A DNA stretch of 64,000 nt from JAGVDM01 sp964642315. GTDB lineage: Bacteria > Patescibacteriota > Gracilibacteria > Peribacterales > Peribacteraceae. The DNA lies in contig CAZXOG010000002.1 of the NCBI GenBank assembly GCA_964642315.1, positions 62,001 through 126,000 of the forward strand. The letters run 5' to 3'. Shown here one piece after another: positions 1 through 8,749 of this stretch (position 1 is the first letter of the stretch; each line of letters starts with the position of its first letter). The notes beneath the pieces were generated by a model. It did not search any database. It saw nothing but the letters and a program-made list of their open reading frames with translations, and had not been told where the DNA came from. The translations under genes were made by a program, and so were the position numbers.

Positions 1-63
1 TACGGATGTTTTTCGTCGGTCGCTATGCCAACCGGAGTGCGGATCGTGTCCTGTCTGTAGCGA

Positions 64-384
64 TTACGCGAGTACCGAGTCGAGTTGCTTCTTCATTTCC
101 TCCTTCGACTTCATGCCGACGAACGTCATGACAGGATCGCCATCTTTGAAGATGATGAACGTCGGGATGCTCATCACGCTGAATTTCGCGGGCGTTTCGG
201 CGGCTTCGTCGACATTCACCTTCACCACCTTCACTTTGCCTTTGTACTCCTCTGCGAGTTCTTCCACGATGGGGAGCATCGCTTTGCACGGGCCGCACCA
301 GTTTGCGAAGAAATCCACGAGGACGGGGATCTTCGACTGCAGCACTTCTGCCTGGAACTGGTCGTCGGAAACGGTCTGTGCCAT
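64..384 (-). CDS. trxA: Thioredoxin
   Basis: Cytosolic protein-disulfide reductant of 106 aa, the normal length for a single-domain thioredoxin. The redox motif W29-C-G-P-C33 sits after the strand VLVDFFAN, and the cis-proline loop reads SIPTF. The start follows a pyrimidine-rich leader of about 28 nt with no Shine-Dalgarno sequence; a TATACT -10 box lies at 413-418. The gene stands alone between the window edge and pgi. Family assignment is secure; the electron donor (a thioredoxin reductase) is not in this window. Confidence 0.96.
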   Translation of the reverse strand: MAQTVSDDQFQAEVLQSKIPVLVDFFANWCGPCKAMLPIVEELAEEYKGKVKVVKVNVDEAAETPAKFSVMSIPTFIIFKDGDPVMTFVGMKSKEEMKKQLDSVLA

Positions 385-494
385 GGGGGGAAGAGAGGAG
401 GAATTCGGGAGGAGTATAAAGGGTGTTCTTGCCCGAAGGAAACACTTCTTCGCCGGAGTGTGATATCCGCTACGTATGCCCGTTTCTCCTCCTT

Positions 495-1781
495 TTACGG
501 AATGCGTTCCGATCCGCTGAGGATTTCCTTCGTGATGGTTTTGCCCGCTTCCACGCCGGGTTGGCCGTACGGATCGATGCGGTACAGCTTGCCGAGGAAC
601 ACCACTTCCGCGAGGAAGAGGAAGAAGAGCTGCCCCAGGTGCGCCTCATCGAGGCGGGTGATCGTGACGGTGACGTGCGGTCGTTTGGCTTCCGTGAGCG
701 CGCGGCTCGTGCCGAGGTAGCACGCGTCCAGCAGGCGCCCGAAGGATTTGCCCGCGATGGGGCTGAACGACGGTTCGATGTTCTCCGGCACGCGGATATC
801 TGCTTTCTCCTCTTCGCGGATGAAGATGTGCCAGCACTGCCGCACGCCCTCCATCCACTGCTGAAGGAGCGAGTGCTGGTCCTGCGTGCCGACTGCTGCG
901 AGCGGAATCGGGTTCTTCAGCTCGTTCTTTCCGAGGCTTTCTGCAATGAGCTGCTGGTTCCACCGGGCGAGCGATTCCAGCCGCTGGGAGTACGGCATGA
1001 TGACGCGGACACTGTATCCACGCTTCGTATCCAATAAGAACTGCACGGCGGCGAGGAGGGCCGCGGGATTCTCCTCTAGGACGGGTTTCTGGCAGAGGGT
1101 GTCCATCTCCTTTGCGCCCCGCAGAAACTGTTGCACGTTCCCACCGAGAAGGGCGATTGGCAGGAGCCCGATCGGTGTGAAGATGGAGTAGCGGCCGCCC
1201 ACCGCAGGCGAGATCGGCAGGATCTCGATGTTCTCTTCCAGCGCGATGCTGCGCAGCGGGCCGGTGTGCGGGTCAGTAATGGCCACGGTGTACTTTGAGG
1301 CCGTGTTCCCGCGGGCCTTCTTCATCGCTTCGTAGCACAGGAAGAACAGGCTCATCGGTTCCAGTGTTCCCCCGGATTTGCTCGCGACGACGAGGAGCGA
1401 TCGTTTCCAGTCAATGATCTGCATGGACATCGTGAGCATTGCCGGATCGATGCTGTCGAAAAGGATGAACTGCACGGTCCCCGGCCCCTCCAGGCATTCC
1501 TGGATGACCTGCGGTCCCAGGCCCGATCCGCCGATGCCGATCCACACAACGGTGCGGATTTTCTCCGCGCGGACGAACGCGGCGATGTTCTCCACCTGCT
1601 TTAGAATGCGCTTGTCGTACGGGTCCATCGACCACGCATGCTCGCCCCGCTCGCGTTCGTGGAGCCAGCTTTCCACGTGGTGCTTCGTGCGGGTGCGCAC
1701 GGTGATCAGTTCCTGCTCCGGGATACCCTTGGAGGGGGTGATCGCCTTCGCCATTGCGCCGGAGATATCCAGTGTGAGCAT
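495..1781 (-). CDS. pgi: Glucose-6-phosphate isomerase
   Basis: Interconverts glucose-6-phosphate and fructose-6-phosphate (glycolysis/gluconeogenesis). 428 aa, close to the shorter bacterial PGI form. Visible signatures are GIGGSGLG (sugar-phosphate binding), the SIS-domain phosphate loop ASKSGGTLEP, and QQLIAESLGKNE carrying the catalytic glutamate. I chose the ATG at 1781 (protein MLTLDISG) rather than the ATG at 1814, because the latter would overlap the end of ruvA. The leader is C/T-rich without a Shine-Dalgarno. It lies 22 bp downstream of ruvA on the same strand, so it is probably co-transcribed with it. Confidence 0.95.
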   Translation of the reverse strand: MLTLDISGAMAKAITPSKGIPEQELITVRTRTKHHVESWLHERERGEHAWSMDPYDKRILKQVENIAAFVRAEKIRTVVWIGIGGSGLGPQVIQECLEGPGTVQFILFDSIDPAMLTMSMQIIDWKRSLLVVASKSGGTLEPMSLFFLCYEAMKKARGNTASKYTVAITDPHTGPLRSIALEENIEILPISPAVGGRYSIFTPIGLLPIALLGGNVQQFLRGAKEMDTLCQKPVLEENPAALLAAVQFLLDTKRGYSVRVIMPYSQRLESLARWNQQLIAESLGKNELKNPIPLAAVGTQDQHSLLQQWMEGVRQCWHIFIREEEKADIRVPENIEPSFSPIAGKSFGRLLDACYLGTSRALTEAKRPHVTVTITRLDEAHLGQLFFLFLAEVVFLGKLYRIDPYGQPGVEAGKTITKEILSGSERIP

Positions 1782-1803
1782 GGGGAGGGGGGAGGAGGGA
1801 GTT

Positions 1804-2385
1804 TCAGAGTGCACGGAGAGCCGCCTTCACCCGTTCTTCGGTTGTTCCGAGATCCTTCGGCAGATCCCGCAGTATCCGCAGTACCGCGTTCGTTTCGTAT
1901 CCGAGCGACGTGAGCGCGTCGATGACGTCCTGGTCGAACGATTCCGTCCGCGTGCCATCCGCGCCGCGCGTAGCGAGCAGGTCTGGCGATTTCTCCACCA
2001 GCGATTTGAGTTCCACAAGGAGCTTCTCCGCGCGCTTCCTTCCGATGCCCTTTACCGTGCAGAGGAGCGCGGCATCGTTTTCCTGCACCGCGCGCAGGAG
2101 AAGTTCGCGCGGCACCGCGCAGAGTTCCAGCGCGACCTTCGGGCCAATGCCCGATTGGGCGATGAGCTTTTCGAAGAGCTGTTGTGTGTGGTGGTCGCGG
2201 AATCCGTAGAGATCGAATCTGTCCTCCCGCACGTAGGTGGAAATCCAGAGCGATCCGTCGGCTTCCTCACGGATGCTGTCCCACGTATCCACCGGCACCG
2301 CGACGCGGTATCCGACGCCATGCACGTCGACGAGCGCCTCGCTGGGGGAGAGCCGATGAATGGTTCCCGTGAGTCGGGCGATCAT
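1804..2385 (-). CDS. ruvA: Holliday junction DNA helicase subunit RuvA
   Basis: Holliday-junction-binding subunit that loads the RuvB motor. 193 aa, the usual length. It starts MIARLTGTIH (OB-fold domain I), has helix-hairpin-helix segments (SGIGPKVALEL and VKGIGRKRAEKLLVEL) and a C-terminal RuvB-binding domain (about residues 145-193, ALTSLGYETNAVLRILRD). The open frame continues far upstream, but the region beyond 2385 is the shadow of the peptidase gene on the other strand. An extended -10 box (TGC-TACTAT) ends 9 nt before the ATG. RuvB is encoded far away at 61.5 kb, so ruvA and ruvB are not an operon here. Confidence 0.95.
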   Translation of the reverse strand: MIARLTGTIHRLSPSEALVDVHGVGYRVAVPVDTWDSIREEADGSLWISTYVREDRFDLYGFRDHHTQQLFEKLIAQSGIGPKVALELCAVPRELLLRAVQENDAALLCTVKGIGRKRAEKLLVELKSLVEKSPDLLATRGADGTRTESFDQDVIDALTSLGYETNAVLRILRDLPKDLGTTEERVKAALRAL

Positions 2386-2507
2386 GGAAGTCCCATAGTA
2401 GCACGACTTGTCCCTCTGATTTTCACGGGATTTTGCGGTGATTTCCCCCACATTGTTTGCTGGAGTGCCCCGCTCCGGTTGCGATTGCTGAAACCTAAGA
2501 AAAATTG

Positions 2508-2513
2508 TATAAT
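2508..2513 (+). promoter_or_regulatory. -10 box of the M23 peptidase gene
   Basis: A perfect TATAAT lies in an A+T-rich gap between ruvA and the peptidase gene and ends 10 nt before the ATG at 2524. There is room for a leader of only about 3-4 nt and no Shine-Dalgarno. This is one of about 20 such cases in the window. Confidence 0.7.
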
Positions 2514-2523
2514 TGTATGAAAC

Positions 2524-3789
2524 ATGCACACCAGTTCTCGCTGCGGTTTTCCGGCGATTCTTCTGGGGTTTTCCCTGCTCGTGTTCTGCAGCGCGGGGTC
2601 CGTCCTGCCGGCGATGCTTCTCACAGGGACGGGGAATACCCTGCTCATCCGGGGGCGCGAGGAACGTGCGGAGTCCCTGCAGGATGCAACGCGCGATGCT
2701 GTTCGCACTGCCGGGGAATCCCGTGCGCTTCGGGGGCTCATGCAGGAGGGGCAGCAGGAATTCGTGCTGGCGGAAGAGAAGCTCCTCTCGCTCACGCGTG
2801 AGAAGCAGAAGAGTCGGCAGCTTCTCGCCGCCGCGCTCGCCCGCCTCCGCGCGTTCCGCGATGCGTACGGCGTGGATCCCAATGACGAGGGGCAGATCCA
2901 GGCATTCATCGGTGAGCAGCGCAGCGCGCTTTCCGCGGATGTGCGCCGGTACGCACTCGCCCAATTCGCCGGTCACGCGAGCGCCGATTATGCGCTTGCG
3001 AGGCTGCTTGCATCGTCCCTTTCCGACCGGGTGCAGACGTATCTTGGCATGCGCGCGCTGGATGAGGCGCGTGTGCGTATCCTTGCGTCCGCGCAGGCGA
3101 TGGTGGAGTTCCCGAAGGAACTCGCGGCGCTGCGTTCCACGCACGAAGCACTCATCGATTCCTACCATGCGGCGCTCGACGACATGGATCGCGCGGAGCG
3201 GAAAATTGCCCTGAGCGAGGAGCGTCTGGAGGAGATCAAGCGCATCGCCGCCGAGGTGGACCAGCGTATTCAGAGCATGCAGGCCGATCTTGCAGTCTAC
3301 GACGAGCGCATCCGGCAGCGTGCGGAGAGCGACCTGATCGCGCTCGGGCTCCTCGGCGAGCGCCGTGATCGCACTGTGCGGACACCGACGTTCATCTGGC
3401 CGGCGACCGGCACGCTGACTGCCACGTTCCTCGACCCTGCGTACGAGGCGTATTTCGGCATCCCCCACAAGGCGATCGACATTGCTATCCCGCAGGGGAG
3501 CATCGTCCAGAGCGCCGCCGAAGGGGTCGTGCACTACGTGCAGTACGGAGGGGAAAGCGGGTACTCGTACGTGCTCGTCGGCCACCGCGACGGGTACGCG
3601 ACGCTCTACGGCCATCTCCTCGATATCTTCGTGACAGCCGGCGCCGACATACACCAGGGCCAGGCCATCGGCTTGAGCGGGGGCTTGCCGGGCACGCCGG
3701 GTGCCGGCCCGATGACCACGGGGCCGCACCTGCACTTCGAAGTCATCCAGCGTGGGGTACATCTTGATCCGCTCATGGTGCTGCCCTGA
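2524..3789 (+). CDS. Secreted M23-family peptidase with coiled coil
   Basis: 421-aa predicted murein-hydrolase-type protein. Residues about 8-30 form a hydrophobic signal segment. A long charged coiled coil follows (about residues 70-270, rich in E/K/R and L). The C-terminal 130 residues are a LytM/M23 domain with the zinc ligands visible as H-x3-D in HKAIDI and HLHF near the end, plus the family motif LYGHL. This resembles EnvC-type proteins, where the coiled coil positions or regulates the peptidase. All metal ligands are present, so it may be catalytic. Its 3' end overlaps the convergent metallophosphoesterase gene by 17 bp. Confidence 0.9.
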   Translation: MHTSSRCGFPAILLGFSLLVFCSAGSVLPAMLLTGTGNTLLIRGREERAESLQDATRDAVRTAGESRALRGLMQEGQQEFVLAEEKLLSLTREKQKSRQLLAAALARLRAFRDAYGVDPNDEGQIQAFIGEQRSALSADVRRYALAQFAGHASADYALARLLASSLSDRVQTYLGMRALDEARVRILASAQAMVEFPKELAALRSTHEALIDSYHAALDDMDRAERKIALSEERLEEIKRIAAEVDQRIQSMQADLAVYDERIRQRAESDLIALGLLGERRDRTVRTPTFIWPATGTLTATFLDPAYEAYFGIPHKAIDIAIPQGSIVQSAAEGVVHYVQYGGESGYSYVLVGHRDGYATLYGHLLDIFVTAGADIHQGQAIGLSGGLPGTPGAGPMTTGPHLHFEVIQRGVHLDPLMVLP

Positions 3790-4810
3790 TCCCGTTGGAA
3801 TGTTCCAGGTATTGCGCCTGTTCCCGCGCAGTGAGCGAGAGGGTTTTCCATGGCCGCAGCTCTCCGGTTGCTTGGTGGAACTGCCACAAGGTCATCGTGG
3901 GGAAACAGGCTTCGATGCAGGTGACGGGGAATCCCGCGCGGCTCACGAAGCTCCCCGTGTTACCGACGATCTGTACTGTTTCCCGCCCGTTCCCCGCATG
4001 GCGGACGCGGCGTTTTTCCAATAGTGGTATGTGTGTGTGGCTCACCACGGCGCCCCAGCCCCCGAGCCCGGCGGAAAGTTCCGCAAGCACCTGGAAGTTC
4101 CGGAGATCGAGGAAACGCGCGCATCGTTCCCGCAGTGTCCGTTCGTCGTGCCGTGCCCCTTCGGTGCGATGGAGGCGGCGCACCGCGCCAATGCGCAGCG
4201 TGTGCGCGATAGACCTGCTTCGTTCCCAAAGCGTTTCCACGGGGATGCCAACATGTGCGAGGATGTTCGCAGCGCGTGCGATCACCGCGTACCGCCGCTG
4301 GAGCGCCGCGATGTCCCGCTTGAGTGACGGCGACCCGCAGAGACCCCTGATCGTCGCATTGTTCCCCCGTGCGAGCCGGAGGATTTCTTCCCGCGCGGAT
4401 CCACTTTCCAGCGTGTCGCCGTGCGTGATCACGATGCCGGTTTCCTCGGCGAAGACGATGGGGTGCGTCTCCACCGCGCAGGATCCGCCGAGGCGTTCCC
4501 GGATGGCGTGATTCTCCGTTGCGAGAATATCGTGGTTGCCCCGTGCGAAACGGATGTTCTGCCATCCCGCCGCGAACTCGCCGAGCGCGGCGCGCAGGAG
4601 GCGCATGGCGTCTTCCGCCAGGTGCCCCGGCACCCGTTCATCGAATACGTCGCCGTTCACCATGAGTTTCCCGATGCCGCGATCATTTGCGTGTTGCACC
4701 ATTGCGGAGAGGGCTGCTCCGGCCCGCTCGCTGTTCTTCCTGCCGAGGCGCCCGGCGTGGAGATCCGAGATGATGAGAATGCCGCTATCGGTCGTCCATT
4801 GTTGCTGCAT
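3773..4810 (-). CDS. Calcineurin-like metallophosphoesterase
   Basis: 345-aa two-metal phosphoesterase. The canonical motif series is complete: SDLHAG near residue 15, NGDVFDE, RGNHD, THGD and SHTH near residue 260. No signal peptide, so probably cytosolic. The substrate cannot be deduced: the family includes nucleotide, lipid-A precursor and nuclease (SbcD/Mre11-like) enzymes, and no Rad50/SbcC partner is nearby. It starts 12 bp after rsmI on the same strand, so the two probably form an operon. Confidence 0.88.
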   Translation of the reverse strand: MQQQWTTDSGILIISDLHAGRLGRKNSERAGAALSAMVQHANDRGIGKLMVNGDVFDERVPGHLAEDAMRLLRAALGEFAAGWQNIRFARGNHDILATENHAIRERLGGSCAVETHPIVFAEETGIVITHGDTLESGSAREEILRLARGNNATIRGLCGSPSLKRDIAALQRRYAVIARAANILAHVGIPVETLWERSRSIAHTLRIGAVRRLHRTEGARHDERTLRERCARFLDLRNFQVLAELSAGLGGWGAVVSHTHIPLLEKRRVRHAGNGRETVQIVGNTGSFVSRAGFPVTCIEACFPTMTLWQFHQATGELRPWKTLSLTAREQAQYLEHSNGIRAAP

Positions 4811-4822
4811 GGCCGGAAAGCG

Positions 4823-5548
4823 TCACGACTTGTGCCGTTCCTGTGCGCCGATCACGATGACGAATTCTCCTTTCTGCGTGATGGACATCGCCAGATCGGG
4901 CAGGCAGGCGACGGTAGTAGGGATCACTTCTTCATGCATTTTGGTAAGTTCCCGCGCAACAACAACGGGGCGATCGGGCTGTTCGCACAGCGCTCCCGCA
5001 AGTTCGACGAGCGTGCGCTCGATCCGGTGCACGGATTCGTAGAGCACGATCGTCCGTTCTTCGTCCTTGAGGGATTGCAAAAGCGTTTGTCTCCCTTTCT
5101 TGAGCGGCAGGAACCCTAGGTACACGAATTGATTGATGGGCAGGCCGCTTGCGCTGAGCGCTGCGAGGAATGCGGAAGGGCCAGGGACCACCTGTATCGC
5201 GAAAGCGGAACCCGCGGGGCCCGGTTTTTCGGGCGCATTTCCTCCACAGGCTCTCACGCGTGATACGAGAGCGTATCCTGGATCGCTGATGCCGGGGGTT
5301 CCCGCATCCGATACGAGGGCAATGTGCTCTCCCCGGCCCAGTCGGTGGAGAACAGCCTCGATCTTCCTCGGGTTGCTGTAGCCGTGCATGCTGATGAGCT
5401 CCTTCTTCTCGATGCCGAGTGTCTTGAGGAGATTGCCCGTCACGCGCGTGTCCTCGCAGACAATCGCAGAGCAGGATTTGAGGGTTTCGACTGCACGGAG
5501 GGTGATGTCCCCGAGGTTGCCGATGGGGGTTGCGACAATGGAGAGCAT
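4823..5548 (-). CDS. rsmI: 16S rRNA (cytidine-1402-2'-O)-methyltransferase RsmI
   Basis: SAM-dependent tetrapyrrole-methylase-fold enzyme that 2'-O-methylates C1402 in the ribosomal decoding centre. 241 aa. Diagnostic N-terminus MLSIVATPIGNLGDIT, then CEDTR, SDAGTPGISDPG and VPGPSA. A glycine/proline-rich insertion precedes the VPGPSA strand and is longer than in E. coli. The start at 5548 is supported by the family N-terminus and by a GGAGG Shine-Dalgarno 4 nt upstream, one of the few clear ones in this window. The open frame extends to 5665 but that extension has no family similarity. Confidence 0.94.
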   Translation of the reverse strand: MLSIVATPIGNLGDITLRAVETLKSCSAIVCEDTRVTGNLLKTLGIEKKELISMHGYSNPRKIEAVLHRLGRGEHIALVSDAGTPGISDPGYALVSRVRACGGNAPEKPGPAGSAFAIQVVPGPSAFLAALSASGLPINQFVYLGFLPLKKGRQTLLQSLKDEERTIVLYESVHRIERTLVELAGALCEQPDRPVVVARELTKMHEEVIPTTVACLPDLAMSITQKGEFVIVIGAQERHKS

Positions 5549-5734
5549 CGTGCCTCCATAGGGTACATGACGCGGCGGTTGCTCGCCGCATTTCGTCAGG
5601 TTCTCTGTACACCGCTTCCCTGCGCATTTTCTTGACAGAGGTGCCGCAATTGTCCAGCGAGTCATCCCCTAAACCCTTCCGTCCCGGGGAATCGGAAGGT
5701 AGCATGGGGAGGATCATTTTCTGCCAGTTTTCCC

Positions 5735-8410
5735 ATGCCCGAGGAGACAGACAAGAACGCCGGTTCCAAGAAGAAAGACGATGGCTCGCCCAAGGCGGTG
5801 CCGCAGGAACTTTCGGAAACGCTTTCTTCCATTGGCCGCATTCAGCCCCGGCCGATCGTGGCCGAAATGGAGGAAAGCTACTTGAGCTACGCCATGAGCG
5901 TGATCATGGCCCGTGCTCTTCCGGATGCCCGCGATGGCCTGAAGCCGGTAATCCGGCGTGTCCTTGTCACCTTAAATGACCTGGGCCTTCGTCCCGGCGG
6001 AAGGTTCCGCAAATGCGCGAAGATCTGCGGCGACGTGAGCGGCAACTACCACCCGCACGGCGAGGCAATCGTCTACCCGTCGCTCGCGCGTCTTGCCCAG
6101 GATTTCTCGCTGCGGTACCCGCTCGCGATCGGCCAGGGGAACTTTGGTTCCATCGATGGCGACGAGCCGGCTGCCATGCGTTACACCGAGGCAAAGATGT
6201 CCAAGGTGACGCAGGAGATGCTCCAGGATCTGGAGAAGGACACCGTCGACTTCGTCCCGAACTACGACAACACGCGCATGGAGCCGAGTGTGCTTCCCTC
6301 GAAGGTGCCGAATCTTCTCGTGAACGGTACCGTGGGTATCGCTGTGGGAATGGCGACGAACATCCCGCCCCACAACTTAAGCGAGGTCGTCGACGCGCTC
6401 CACCATCTCCTCGCGCATCCGGATGCCACCGTGGAGGATCTGCTCCAGTTCGTGAAGGGGCCGGATTTCCCGACGGGGGGCATGGTGTACGACAAGAATG
6501 CTATTACCCAGGCATACCTGACCGGCCGCGGCACCATCGTCGTCCGCGGGCGGGCGGAAATTCAAGAATCGAAGAGCGGCCGCCACCAGATCGTCGTCAC
6601 GGAGGTGCCATATCAGGTAAACAAGGCGGCGATGATCGAACGCATCGCGAAACTTGTCACGGACAAGGTGATCCAGGGGGTCTCCGACATCCGTGATGAA
6701 TCTGACCGCGAAGGCATCCGCGTGGTCATCGAGCTCAAGCGTGATTCCTACCCGCAGAAAGTTCTGAATCAGATCTTCAAGCACACCGAATTGCAGAGCA
6801 GCTTCGGGTACAACATGATCGCGCTGGCGGACGGCATCCAGCCGCGGCTCCTCAACCTGCGGGAGATCATGCAGATCTTCCTCGATCACCGCAGGGAGGT
6901 CACGCGCCGCCGCGTCACATTCGATCTGGAACGGGCGAAGGAGCGAGCACACATTCTCGAAGGCCTGAGTCTCGCGCTCAATGACATCGACAAGGTGATC
7001 GAAACAATCAAGAAGAGCGCTACGAAGGAAGTAGCCAAGGCCAACCTCGTGAAGAAATTCAAGCTCTCGGAGATTCAGGCGGATGCCATTCTCCAGATGC
7101 GCCTGCAGACGCTCGCGGGTCTCGAGCGCAAGAAGATCGAGGACGAGCTCACCGAGAAGCGCGCGTTCATTGCCGAGTGCGAGGCGATCCTCCGTGACAA
7201 GAAGAAGATCGACAAGCTCGTGGATGCGGAGCTCACCGACCTCAAGAAGGCCTTCGGCGACGAGCGCCGGACAACGGTTGTCGCGCACGCGGTGGGGGAA
7301 TTCAGCGCCAAGGATACGATCCCGAATGCGCCAATGGTCGTTGCGCTCACGACGAGCGGATACGTGAAGCGCCTGAGTCCCATGCAGTTCCGCGCCCAGC
7401 ATCGCGGGGGCAAAGGGGTGAAGGGCATGACGACGAAAGATGACGACGAAATCATGTCCATGCTGCACGTGATGAATCACGATGACCTCCTGTTCTTCAC
7501 GAACACCGGCCGCGTGTTCCAGTTGCCCGCCTACGAACTGCCGCAGGGGAGCCGTACTGCCAAGGGGCAGGCGATCGTGAACCTTTTGCAGCTCAAGCCC
7601 GAGGAGCGTGTGACTGCCGTGCTCAAAACAGATCTTTCGGGGAAGAAGTACCTCTTCTTCGTCACGCGGCATGGCACTGTGAAGCGCACGTCCGTCGACG
7701 AATTCCAGAACATCCGGCGGTCCGGTCTCATTGCCCAGAAGATGCCGGAAGGCGACGAACTCAGGTGGGTGGTTGCGACATCCGAGAAGAGCGAGATCCT
7801 GCTGCTCACGCGCAAGGGGAAGGCTATCCGTTTCCCGGAGGGCGACGTGCGCCCGATGGGCCGGAGCGCCGCGGGCGTCCGTGGTGTGCGTCTTGCGCAG
7901 GGCGATGCCGTCGTCGAAGCGGCGGTGGTGGAGAACGCCGCGCTCAGCAAGTTGCTCGTTGTCATGGAGAACGGCCTCGGCAAGATGACGCCGGTGGATC
8001 AGTACCGTTTCCAGGGCCGCGGCGGTTCCGGCGTGAAGGCCGCGCAGCTCACGGCGAAGACCGGCGACATTGTCGGCGGTTGCGTGCTCACCGAGCAGGA
8101 TCAGGGAGACCTGATCTGCATCAGCAAGCAGGGGCAGACTATCCGTATGCGCCTTTCAGACATCCCGTCGCGCGGCCGCGCGACGCAGGGCGTCATCGTC
8201 ATGCGCCTCAATGCGCGCGACAAGGTGGCGAGTATGAGCGTTGTCATGGAGCAGCAGGGCCTCGAAAGCGGCGAGAGTGGAGAGGAGGGGTTTGAACAGG
8301 AAGCCCCTGAAGAGGAGCTTGCGGAAGAGGTGGCGGAGGAAGAGGCGGTGGCGGTTGCCGCCAAGAAGCCCGTTCGCGCGAAGAAGGCCAAAACGGGATC
8401 GAAGAAGTAG
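5735..8410 (+). CDS. gyrA: DNA gyrase subunit A
   Basis: Breakage-reunion subunit of DNA gyrase, 891 aa. The catalytic tyrosine is Y150 in AAMRYTEAKMS (E. coli Y122). The GyrA box QHRGGKG is present in the C-terminal beta-pinwheel, which argues for gyrase rather than topoisomerase IV. The quinolone-pocket residues differ from the susceptible consensus: A111 replaces E. coli S83 and P115 replaces D87. The tail (about residue 845 on) is first strongly acidic and then lysine/alanine-rich. A 28-residue N-terminal extension relative to E. coli is Lys/Glu-rich. GyrB is not in the window. Confidence 0.97.
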   Translation: MPEETDKNAGSKKKDDGSPKAVPQELSETLSSIGRIQPRPIVAEMEESYLSYAMSVIMARALPDARDGLKPVIRRVLVTLNDLGLRPGGRFRKCAKICGDVSGNYHPHGEAIVYPSLARLAQDFSLRYPLAIGQGNFGSIDGDEPAAMRYTEAKMSKVTQEMLQDLEKDTVDFVPNYDNTRMEPSVLPSKVPNLLVNGTVGIAVGMATNIPPHNLSEVVDALHHLLAHPDATVEDLLQFVKGPDFPTGGMVYDKNAITQAYLTGRGTIVVRGRAEIQESKSGRHQIVVTEVPYQVNKAAMIERIAKLVTDKVIQGVSDIRDESDREGIRVVIELKRDSYPQKVLNQIFKHTELQSSFGYNMIALADGIQPRLLNLREIMQIFLDHRREVTRRRVTFDLERAKERAHILEGLSLALNDIDKVIETIKKSATKEVAKANLVKKFKLSEIQADAILQMRLQTLAGLERKKIEDELTEKRAFIAECEAILRDKKKIDKLVDAELTDLKKAFGDERRTTVVAHAVGEFSAKDTIPNAPMVVALTTSGYVKRLSPMQFRAQHRGGKGVKGMTTKDDDEIMSMLHVMNHDDLLFFTNTGRVFQLPAYELPQGSRTAKGQAIVNLLQLKPEERVTAVLKTDLSGKKYLFFVTRHGTVKRTSVDEFQNIRRSGLIAQKMPEGDELRWVVATSEKSEILLLTRKGKAIRFPEGDVRPMGRSAAGVRGVRLAQGDAVVEAAVVENAALSKLLVVMENGLGKMTPVDQYRFQGRGGSGVKAAQLTAKTGDIVGGCVLTEQDQGDLICISKQGQTIRMRLSDIPSRGRATQGVIVMRLNARDKVASMSVVMEQQGLESGESGEEGFEQEAPEEELAEEVAEEEAVAVAAKKPVRAKKAKTGSKK

Positions 8411-8431
8411 GCCCGAAACCGCAGTTTTTCC

Positions 8432-8459
8432 TTGAGTGGCCGATATTTCTCTCTACAAT
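8432..8459 (+). promoter_or_regulatory. Promoter of rpmE
   Basis: TTGAGT (8432-8437), a 16-bp spacer and TACAAT (8454-8459). The -10 box ends 9 nt before the ATG at 8469, giving an essentially leaderless mRNA. This fixes the start at 8469 and excludes the in-frame ATG at 8436, which lies between the two promoter boxes. Confidence 0.7.
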
Positions 8460-8468
8460 GCCCCTGCT

Positions 8469-8687
8469 ATGAAGGACGGCATCCACCCGCAGCTCTTCCC
8501 CGACGCAACGATCACGTGCACCACGTGCGGTTCCGTGTTCGCGATCCCCGCGACTGTGAAGGAGCAGAAAGTGGAATCCTGCAGGAATTGCCATCCTATC
8601 TACACGGGCAAGAAGCAGCAGGAGGTGAAGGGCGGCCGCATTGAGCGCTTCCGTAAGCGTATGGCGGCGAGTAAGGGCAAGAAATAG
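8469..8687 (+). CDS. rpmE: 50S ribosomal protein L31
   Basis: 72-aa large-subunit protein starting MKDGIHPQLFPD, the family N-terminus. It is the zinc form: CTTC near residues 18-21 and CRNC near residues 39-42 provide four cysteine ligands. The C-terminus is strongly basic. It has its own promoter 58 bp after gyrA and is followed by the hrcA operator. Confidence 0.93.
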   Translation: MKDGIHPQLFPDATITCTTCGSVFAIPATVKEQKVESCRNCHPIYTGKKQQEVKGGRIERFRKRMAASKGKK

Positions 8688-8713
8688 CCAGTACGTGCCC
8701 TCCGGAAAGGTGC

Positions 8714-8743
8714 ATAGCACTCGTCCGTGAAGAGTGCTATACT
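8714..8743 (+). promoter_or_regulatory. CIRCE operator overlapping the hrcA -10 box
   Basis: Perfect 9-bp inverted repeat ATAGCACTC (8714-8722), 9-nt spacer, GAGTGCTAT (8732-8740). This is the known HrcA operator format (consensus TTAGCACTC-N9-GAGTGCTAA). Its right arm overlaps the -10 box TATACT (8738-8743), so bound HrcA would exclude RNA polymerase. The -10 box ends exactly 6 nt before the hrcA ATG at 8750. The arrangement predicts autorepression. Confidence 0.9.
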
Positions 8744-8749
8744 TTTGAC

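Noticed and set aside
1..63. Possible end of a gene entering from the left edge
   Set aside because: Short open stretches exist in more than one frame, but 63 bp are too few to support any assignment.
2386..3762. Upstream extension of the ruvA frame to 652 codons
   Set aside because: RuvA similarity begins exactly at the ATG at 2385, preceded by a -10 box; the extension is antisense to the M23 peptidase gene.
6377..7672. 431-codon minus-strand frame inside gyrA
   Set aside because: Shadow of gyrA; His/Leu/Asp-rich without similarity.
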